From positions 1-64,000 of the forward strand of contig NZ_CAJHBI010000006.1 of the NCBI RefSeq assembly GCF_904846605.1: DNA of 64,000 nt, read 5' to 3'. The stretch comes from Psychrobacter sp. 72-O-c. Its GTDB lineage: Bacteria > Pseudomonadota > Gammaproteobacteria > Pseudomonadales > Moraxellaceae. The notes below the pieces were generated by a model. It was not told where the DNA came from. It did no database searches and saw only the letters and a list, made by a program, of their open reading frames with translations. Made by a program: the position numbers and the translations under genes. Of this stretch, positions 58,338 through 64,000 are shown piece by piece. Positions within the stretch are counted from its first letter, which is position 1. Each line of letters starts with the position of its first letter.

Positions 58338-59126
58338 ATGCAAATTCAAGAAAATAGTTTTTTAGTTACTGGCGGCGCGTCAGGATTGGGCGAAGCAGTT
58401 GTTCGTGGTATTAATGAACAGGGTGGCAATGTGGTCATCGCTGATTTAAATGAATCAGCTGGGCAAGCATTGGTAGACGAGCTAGGAGATAACGTACGCT
58501 TTATCCGCTGTGATGTTACTAGTGGCGAAGAAGTACAAGCTGCCGTCAGCTTAGTGGAGCAAGCTTTTGGTGGCTTACAAGGGTCCATCAACTGCGCGGG
58601 TATTGCTGTGGTACAGAAGTTGCTAGATCGCGATAACAATCCAGCTGACCTAGATGCCTTTAGTCGCGGGGTTAATATTAACCTTGTTGGCTCTTTTAAC
58701 GTTGCCCGCTTAGTCGCTGCTAGTATCGCGCGCCGTGTTGCAGCAGCAAAAGAGGCTGGTGATACAGAAAAGAACGTCGATCAAGGAATTATTATTAACA
58801 CTGCCTCCGTTGCCGCCTTTGATGGTCAAGTAGGTCAAGGTAGTTATGCGTCTTCTAAAGCTGGGGTGGTAGGACTGATGCTACCATTAGCGCGCGAGCT
58901 GGCACGTCATGGTATTCGGGTAATGACTATTGCCCCGGGGGTATTTGCCACTCCAATGATGGATAGTATTCCTGAAAAAGCACGCGAGCAGTTAGAAGCG
59001 GGTGTACCTTATCCTAAGCGTTTGGGCGAACCCAGTGAGTTTGCTAAACTGGTGACCCATATTATCGATAACAGCTATTTAAACGGTGAAGTAATTCGCT
59101 TAGATGGTGCTATTCGGATGGTTTAG
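58338..59126 (+). CDS. SDR oxidoreductase, 3-hydroxyacyl-CoA dehydrogenase type 2-like
   Basis: Short-chain dehydrogenase of 262 residues. NAD site VTGGASGLGEAVV, then INCAGIAV, catalytic serine and Y-x3-K in NTASVAAFDGQVGQGSYASSKAG. The INTASVAAFDGQVGQ wording and the APGVFATPMM loop are those of HSD17B10-type enzymes, which oxidise 3-hydroxyacyl-CoA, including 2-methyl branched ones from isoleucine. AAGGAA precedes the ATG. It is coupled by position to the acyl-CoA synthetase and closed by a terminator. Confidence 0.9.
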   Translation: MQIQENSFLVTGGASGLGEAVVRGINEQGGNVVIADLNESAGQALVDELGDNVRFIRCDVTSGEEVQAAVSLVEQAFGGLQGSINCAGIAVVQKLLDRDNNPADLDAFSRGVNINLVGSFNVARLVAASIARRVAAAKEAGDTEKNVDQGIIINTASVAAFDGQVGQGSYASSKAGVVGLMLPLARELARHGIRVMTIAPGVFATPMMDSIPEKAREQLEAGVPYPKRLGEPSEFAKLVTHIIDNSYLNGEVIRLDGAIRMV

Positions 59127-59157
59127 GCTAGTCTAGATAAATAGATACCAACCTTAG

Positions 59158-59199
59158 ACTCTGTTACTGTGCTATTTGTACCGTAACAGAGTTTTTTTT
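59158..59199 (+). terminator. Terminator after the SDR gene
   Basis: ACTCTGTTAC pairs perfectly with GTAACAGAGT across 15 bases and is followed by seven T. Confidence 0.9.
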
Positions 59200-59272
59200 A
59201 TTGTTTTAGGTATCTGGTTTCAGCGATATAAAACTAACTCCCCTTAAAAATCAGTTATAAGGATCAAAGCCT

Positions 59273-59851
59273 GTGTTTTTTTTTCGTCCCAGTGCTGGTA
59301 AGAATTTCCATTGGCTAATGATGTCCATTGGGCTGGTTGTTAGCGCAGTCGTTAGTACAACAGCAATAGCTTATGTAAAACATTCTCCTTTAACTGCCAA
59401 TAATGCACAGACTATTCCTAATACTGTGGTTATTGATAAAGTCTTGGTCGATAAGTCCGAACGTACTGTGCAGTTATTAAGTGATGATAAGGTGATTACC
59501 TCTTATCATATCGCACTAGGTGATAGCCCGACAGGTCATAAGCAACAACAAGGTGACGAGCGTACGCCAGTAGGTTCTTATAAGCTAGATTATAAAAATG
59601 AAAAATCCAAATTTTATCGCTCTATTCATATCAGTTATCCTAACGCAGCTGACAAAGCGCACGCTAAGAAGCTAGGTGTCAGTGCGGGTGGTGATATTAT
59701 GATTCATGGGCAGAAGAATGGCTTCGGTCATCTAGCATCGGTTACCCAACAACGCGACTGGACTGATGGTTGTATCGCCGTTACCGATGATGAGATGGAC
59801 CAGATTATGGAGGCGGTAGAGATTGGCACAGCGATTGAAATCATCGAATAA
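59273..59851 (+). CDS. L,D-transpeptidase (YkuD/YafK-like)
   Basis: Exported 192-residue protein. A signal/anchor helix spans about residues 15-34 (MMSIGLVVSAVVSTTAIAYV). The YkuD domain has the motif IMIHGQKNG (H145) and TDGCIAVTDDEMDQI (catalytic C167), in the YafK style. Such enzymes cross-link peptidoglycan 3-3, attach lipoprotein or, in the YafK group, cut Lpp-peptidoglycan links. The start is GTG at 59273 with AAGGA nine bases before it. It is monocistronic. Confidence 0.85.
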   Translation: MFFFRPSAGKNFHWLMMSIGLVVSAVVSTTAIAYVKHSPLTANNAQTIPNTVVIDKVLVDKSERTVQLLSDDKVITSYHIALGDSPTGHKQQQGDERTPVGSYKLDYKNEKSKFYRSIHISYPNAADKAHAKKLGVSAGGDIMIHGQKNGFGHLASVTQQRDWTDGCIAVTDDEMDQIMEAVEIGTAIEIIE

Positions 59852-60390
59852 TTTGTAGGTAGCAAGTGTAGATAAAACGTGTAGATAGATTTTCTTTTTG
59901 CTTTATTATCACTATTAAACGTGTTGATAGAACGGCATTCATAAAATATTGCTTCCTCATCCTGATTCTAAATATAGAGTTAAATCCATATAGATATGCT
60001 ATAACGTTAACCTCGCTTTTTGTTATCGAACCCATCTAATCATCGTGCTTGTTTAAGTATCAAACCCATCTAAATTCAACTATACCTCACTTTTTTCTCT
60101 TGAAATTCTTTTCTTAAACATCCATTAATACTGTATGATTGATATCATTACTATTGGTAGGGTTTATGATCAACAGCTAGTAGGTTTATAATTAGCACAT
60201 CGTAATTTAATTATATTTCCTACTCATACTAATAAGTAAATATTTATTATCAGTACGACTCATTTATTAGTTGAAATCTTACCAAAACTCCCACATATCA
60301 GTAATAACTAACAGTAAGCGGCATCGTCAAAAACTTATAAAACCCGCTACTCAATAGATTAATCCATACTAATTATAAAAGGATACAAAG
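59852..60390. other. Long AT-rich gap before clpB
   Basis: This 539-bp gap contains a twice-occurring AACCCATCTAA (near 60030 and 60065), the duplicated GTGTAGATA (near 59866 and 59879), and the heat-shock-type promoter candidate below. No gene or recognisable remnant was seen on either strand. Confidence 0.4.
60099..60127 (+). promoter_or_regulatory. Candidate heat-shock (sigma-32) promoter of clpB
   Basis: CTTGAAA at 60099-60105 matches the sigma-32 -35 element exactly. After 14 bases ATCCATTA matches the -10 CCCCATNT only in part. It lies about 265 bp before the clpB ATG. clpB is a heat-shock gene in relatives, which supports the reading. Confidence 0.4.
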
Positions 60391-62985
60391 ATGAGATTCG
60401 AGAAGTTCACGCAAAAACTGCAAACCGCTATTCAGGAAGCGCAAAGCTTGGCATTGGGGCGCGATCATACTGGTATAGATCCGGTACATTTGCTTGCGAT
60501 TTTGCTACAAGATGAGGCTAACTTGTCGATCTGTCAGCAAGCCGGTGCGTCTATTCCAGCAATAAAAAACGGTGTTGCGAAAGCGCTCGATAATCAAGCA
60601 ACTATTTCTGAGCCAACGGGCGATGTAAACCTAAATCCAAATTCAGTAAAAATATTAAACCTGGCCGATCGCCAAGCACAAAAAGAAGGCGATGATTTTA
60701 TCGCGACTGAATGGGTGATTTTAGCGTTAGCTGAGCAAGGTGAAACCAAAAAAATATTTGAAAGTGCCGGGGTTACAGCAGCTAAATTAAAAACAGTGAT
60801 TGAACAGCTACGCGGTGATGAAACGGTTAATAACCAAAACGCGGAAGATCAGCGTGATGCGTTAAATAAATATACGATCAATCTCACTGAACAGGCGGAA
60901 CTCGGCAAGCTTGATCCAGTAATTGGCCGTGATGAAGAGATACGCCGTACTATTCAAGTGCTATCGCGCCGTACCAAGAATAACCCAGTACTGATTGGCG
61001 AGCCGGGTGTTGGTAAAACCGCAATTGTTGAAGGTTTAGCGCAAAAAATCATCAATGGCGATGTGCCAGAAGGTCTGCGTCATAAAGAAGTATTGTCCTT
61101 AGATTTAGGCTCACTGATTGCTGGGGCGAAGTTCCGTGGTGAGTTTGAAGAACGCCTGAAAAGTGTACTTAGTGACTTATCGAAGCAAGAAGGCAATGTC
61201 ATCTTGTTTATTGATGAGCTGCATACCTTGGTTGGAGCAGGTAAAGCAGACGGCGCGATGGATGCCGGTAATATGCTCAAACCTGCGCTGGCTCGCGGTG
61301 AGCTACACTGCGTTGGCGCGACTACCTTAGATGAATATCGCAAATATATCGAAAAAGATGCGGCTCTTGAGCGCCGCTTTCAAAAGGTACTGGTTGATGA
61401 GCCAACGGTTGAGGATACCATTGCAATCTTACGTGGTTTAAAAGAGCGTTATGAGCTACATCATGGTGTTGATATTCAAGATAGCGCCATCATTGCCGCT
61501 GCGCGCATGAGTCATCGCTATATCACTGACCGTAAGCTTCCTGATAAAGCGATTGACTTAATAGATGAGGCTGCAAGTCGTCTACGGATGGAGATGGACA
61601 GTAAACCTGAATCCTTAGGTAAGCTTGATAGCCGTCTGATTCAATTAAAAATGCAGCGTGAAGTGCTGAAAAATGAAGAAGATGCCGGTGCGGTAGCTGA
61701 GCGTAAAGCCTTAAATGCGCAAATCGAAGAATTAGAAAAAGAATATGCAGATCTTAACGAGATTTGGCAAGCGGAAAAAGCACTAGTAAAAGGCAGTCAA
61801 CAGCTCAAAGACGAGCTAGACAAAGCGCGTACGGCTTATGATAAAGCCAGCCGCGAGAGCGACTATGAAGCAATGTCAAAGCTGCAATATGAGACTATTC
61901 CGCAGCTTGAGCGCCGTATTCATGAGTCGGATCTTGCTGAGCAAAAAGAGCAGGCAGATGCGCCAAATATTAAGTTGCTGCGTAACAAAGTCACGGACAA
62001 TGAGATTGCTGAAGTGGTCAGTGCAGCAACCGGTATTCCCGTTAATAAAATGATGCAAGGTGAGCGCGATAAGCTGATAGCGATGGAAGATAAACTCCAT
62101 GAGCGCGTTATCGGTCAAGATGAAGCGGTAGAAGCGGTAGCTAATGCCGTACGTCGTAGTCGCGCTGGCTTGTCCGATCCCAATCGTCCTTCAGGATCGT
62201 TCTTGTTCCTTGGGCCAACGGGGGTCGGTAAAACCGAGCTAACCAAATCTTTGGCTAACTTCTTGTTTGACTCTGAAGATTCGTTGGTACGGATTGATAT
62301 GAGTGAATACATGGAAAAACATAGCGTCAGTCGTTTGGTGGGTGCGCCTCCAGGTTATGTTGGTTATGAAGAAGGTGGTGCATTGACTGAAGCGATACGC
62401 CGCAAGCCTTATAGCGTTGTGCTATTCGATGAGGTGGAAAAAGCGCATCCTGATGTGTTTAATATCTTATTACAAGTATTGGATGATGGGCGTTTGACTG
62501 ATTCACAAGGTCGGGTAGTAGATTTCAAAAATACCGTTATCATCATGACCAGCAACTTAGGATCGCACAAGATTCAAGAGATGGTGGGCGAAAGCTATGA
62601 TGATATCAAAGCAGAAGTTATGGATTCAGTCGGCGAGCATTTCCGTCCTGAGTTCGTCAACCGGATTGATGAGATTGTGGTATTCCATGCGCTTGGTCAA
62701 GAGCAAATGGCGGGTATTGCTGATATCCAGATAGATCGTTTGCGTAGCCGTTTGCAAGAGCGAGAGCTGGACATTGCCCTGTCTGATGCGGCAATGAATC
62801 AATTGGTTGCGGTAGGCTACGATCCTGTATATGGTGCACGCCCGCTCAAACGTGCTATTCAACAAGAGATTGAAAATCCATTATCATTGAAGTTGCTGTC
62901 TGGTGATTTTGTGGCAGGAGACATCATCAAGGTCGATGTCGGTACCAATGATAAGCTGACTTTTGATAAGCTTAGAATGAGTTAA
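60391..62985 (+). CDS. clpB: ATP-dependent chaperone ClpB
   Basis: Hexameric AAA+ disaggregase that works with DnaK to rescue aggregated proteins. The 864 residues have the N-terminal Clp repeat domain, AAA-1 with GEPGVGKT and [11 protein letters not shown], the long coiled-coil middle domain (about 410-520), and AAA-2 with [14 protein letters not shown] and [22 protein letters not shown] precedes the ATG. The last codons and stop overlap the first unit of a 22-bp tandem repeat. Heat-shock control is expected. Confidence 0.97.
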   Translation: MRFEKFTQKLQTAIQEAQSLALGRDHTGIDPVHLLAILLQDEANLSICQQAGASIPAIKNGVAKALDNQATISEPTGDVNLNPNSVKILNLADRQAQKEGDDFIATEWVILALAEQGETKKIFESAGVTAAKLKTVIEQLRGDETVNNQNAEDQRDALNKYTINLTEQAELGKLDPVIGRDEEIRRTIQVLSRRTKNNPVLIGEPGVGKTAIVEGLAQKIINGDVPEGLRHKEVLSLDLGSLIAGAKFRGEFEERLKSVLSDLSKQEGNVILFIDELHTLVGAGKADGAMDAGNMLKPALARGELHCVGATTLDEYRKYIEKDAALERRFQKVLVDEPTVEDTIAILRGLKERYELHHGVDIQDSAIIAAARMSHRYITDRKLPDKAIDLIDEAASRLRMEMDSKPESLGKLDSRLIQLKMQREVLKNEEDAGAVAERKALNAQIEELEKEYADLNEIWQAEKALVKGSQQLKDELDKARTAYDKASRESDYEAMSKLQYETIPQLERRIHESDLAEQKEQADAPNIKLLRNKVTDNEIAEVVSAATGIPVNKMMQGERDKLIAMEDKLHERVIGQDEAVEAVANAVRRSRAGLSDPNRPSGSFLFLGPTGVGKTELTKSLANFLFDSEDSLVRIDMSEYMEKHSVSRLVGAPPGYVGYEEGGALTEAIRRKPYSVVLFDEVEKAHPDVFNILLQVLDDGRLTDSQGRVVDFKNTVIIMTSNLGSHKIQEMVGESYDDIKAEVMDSVGEHFRPEFVNRIDEIVVFHALGQEQMAGIADIQIDRLRSRLQERELDIALSDAAMNQLVAVGYDPVYGARPLKRAIQQEIENPLSLKLLSGDFVAGDIIKVDVGTNDKLTFDKLRMS

Positions 62986-63068
62986 GAACAAGTTTTTGAT
63001 TGTTTAAGAATAAGGCTCTAATTATTTAAGGACAAGGCTCTAATTACTTGAAAATAAAGCTTTAATTG
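62981..63068. repeat. Four 22-bp tandem repeats at the clpB stop codon
   Basis: Consecutive units TTTAAGAATAAGGCTCTAAT (first 20 of 22 bases), a copy differing at two positions, and a third more diverged copy run from 63003 to 63068. A fourth, older-looking unit (62981-63002, about 15 of 22 matching) includes the clpB stop codon. Confidence 0.75.
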
Positions 63069-63074
63069 TAAACC

Positions 63075-63112
63075 AACCCCGCGTTTTTCATAGCAAGTGC
63101 GGGGTTTTGTTT
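63075..63112 (+). terminator. Terminator of clpB
   Basis: AACCCCGC pairs with GCGGGGTT across about 16 bases and is followed by a T-rich tract (TTGTTTGTTT). It directly follows the tandem repeat. Confidence 0.85.
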
Positions 63113-63206
63113 GTTTACCGTTACACTATTATTTTACCTCTTAAGCGCTTCTACTATGTTATAAAAGATATTAGGTTATAAAGAATATTGATAGGGGTAA
63201 AAAACT

Positions 63207-64000
63207 ATGATAATTAATACCAAACGTACAAGCGCTGTTTTAAGCATGATGGCACTATTATTTAGCGCTTCTGCCTGCTCTAATCCATCAACTGTGAACA
63301 CAGATACAGTAAGGGTGGAAAAGGCTGATAATAAACCAGCCAATAACATCCAGACATCTGACGATTCTATATCCGATGGGAAAACGCGCAATAATAAACC
63401 TGCTTTTACGACCCAAACCGTCGCTAGCTTTGATGAGCCGTGGGCGATGACCGCGCTACCCAAAAATGATAATGGTAGTAGCGCTGAGCCGCTCAAACTG
63501 CTGGTGACTCAAAAAACAGGGGAGTTATTCGTTGTTGATGCTAAGACAGGAGTTAAAACGGCAGTAGGCGGTGTGCCTAAAGTTGCCTATGGTGGGCAAG
63601 GCGGATTGGGAGATATCGTTGTTGCGCCAGACTTTGCAACCACCAATAGGGTCTACTTAAGCTATATTGAAGCCAGTATGGGCTCTGAAGATAACACCTT
63701 TGGGGCTAAAGTTATTAAAGCTGAACTGACAGGATTGGATAGTAAAATGCCAAGCCTGCAAGCCATTACTCCCATTTGGCAGCAGACCCCAAAAGTTAAA
63801 GGGCAAGGGCATTATAGCCACCGTTTACTATTCTCCTCTGATGGTCGTCATTTGTATATCAGCTCAGGTGATCGTCAGAAAAAAGACCCCGCGCAAGACA
63901 TGACCGTCAACTTGGGCAAAATAATACGGCTGAATCCTGATGGTACTGTGCCAGCAGATAATCCATTTGCTACTAAATCTAGTGATATCTCCGCACAGTT
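63207..64000 (+). CDS. PQQ-dependent sugar dehydrogenase lipoprotein, 3' end outside window
   Basis: The frame is open from ATG 63207 to the right edge (264 codons). The signal sequence ends in LFSASACSN, a lipobox. After a polar linker of about 50 residues come FDEPWAMTALP, LLVTQKTGELFVVD, YGGQGGLGDIVVAPDFATTN, RVYLSYIEA, HYSHRLLFSSDGRHLYISSG and NLGKIIRLNPDGTVPADNPF. These are the blades of the soluble aldose sugar dehydrogenase (YliI/Asd) family, which oxidises sugars with PQQ. The segment GQGHYSHR holds a typical catalytic His. A full gene would be about 460 codons. Confidence 0.88.
   Translation, partial: MIINTKRTSAVLSMMALLFSASACSNPSTVNTDTVRVEKADNKPANNIQTSDDSISDGKTRNNKPAFTTQTVASFDEPWAMTALPKNDNGSSAEPLKLLVTQKTGELFVVDAKTGVKTAVGGVPKVAYGGQGGLGDIVVAPDFATTNRVYLSYIEASMGSEDNTFGAKVIKAELTGLDSKMPSLQAITPIWQQTPKVKGQGHYSHRLLFSSDGRHLYISSGDRQKKDPAQDMTVNLGKIIRLNPDGTVPADNPFATKSSDISAQ

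Overview
The window looks like a chromosomal segment of a low-GC gammaproteobacterium of the Moraxellaceae, most likely Psychrobacter. This is inferred from AT-rich intergenic DNA, Moraxellaceae-like proteins and gene content; no 16S rRNA gene is present to confirm it. No rRNA, tRNA, CRISPR array or prophage was seen. The only certain mobile element is a truncated IS30-family transposase at the left edge. Two short palindromic MITE-like elements lie at 51230-51305 and 54008-54073.

Layout. 1-760: right end of an IS30 element. 0.8-6.9 kb: alpha/beta hydrolase, CPBP protease, dusA, MFS transporter, phospholipase D/cardiolipin-synthase-like lipoprotein. 7.2-11.4 kb: metZ, ybaB, recR, rnd. 11.4-18.7 kb (minus strand): lipase-like hydrolase and the glycine cleavage genes gcvT-gcvH-(nitroreductase)-gcvP, headed by a promoter and a tandem glycine riboswitch. 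19.0-24.4 kb: ycgL, a possible cutA remnant, a membrane protein, a MoxR ATPase/VWA pair, and hmp behind a near-perfect NsrR operator. 24.6-28.1 kb: a phosphodiester-glycosidase lipoprotein coupled to an FMN glutamate-synthase-like protein, plus an orphan lipoprotein.

28.2-39.1 kb is the most coherent metabolic block: IclR regulator, gcdH, CaiB/BaiF CoA-transferase, second IclR regulator, gabD/davD, gabT/davT, APC permease, second semialdehyde dehydrogenase. Together these could import GABA or 5-aminovalerate, transaminate and oxidise it, activate glutarate and send glutaryl-CoA to crotonyl-CoA. Palindromes suited to IclR-type regulators lie before gcdH, gabD and the permease. The block ends in a scar (39189-39598) holding the C-terminus of an agmatine deiminase and part of a cupin protein.

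39.6-43.3 kb: GT4 glycosyltransferase and a two-gene radical SAM / DUF4130-type pair of putative DNA-repair role. 43.5-50.2 kb: secreted DUF11-like protein, greA, carB, carA. 50.5-56.3 kb: PAP2 phosphatase, gamma-carbonic anhydrase, HAD hydrolase, prfB with its programmed +1 frameshift, ppnP, a GNAT acetyltransferase, and a topoisomerase IB gene broken by one frameshift. 56.5-64.0 kb: acyl-CoA synthetase, HSD10-like dehydrogenase, L,D-transpeptidase, clpB, and the 5' part of a PQQ sugar dehydrogenase lipoprotein running off the right edge.

Most genes are housekeeping or catabolic. The unexplained signals are mainly small: paired palindromic elements, short tandem repeats starting at stop codons, shared operator-like palindromes in the amino-acid block, and gene remnants.
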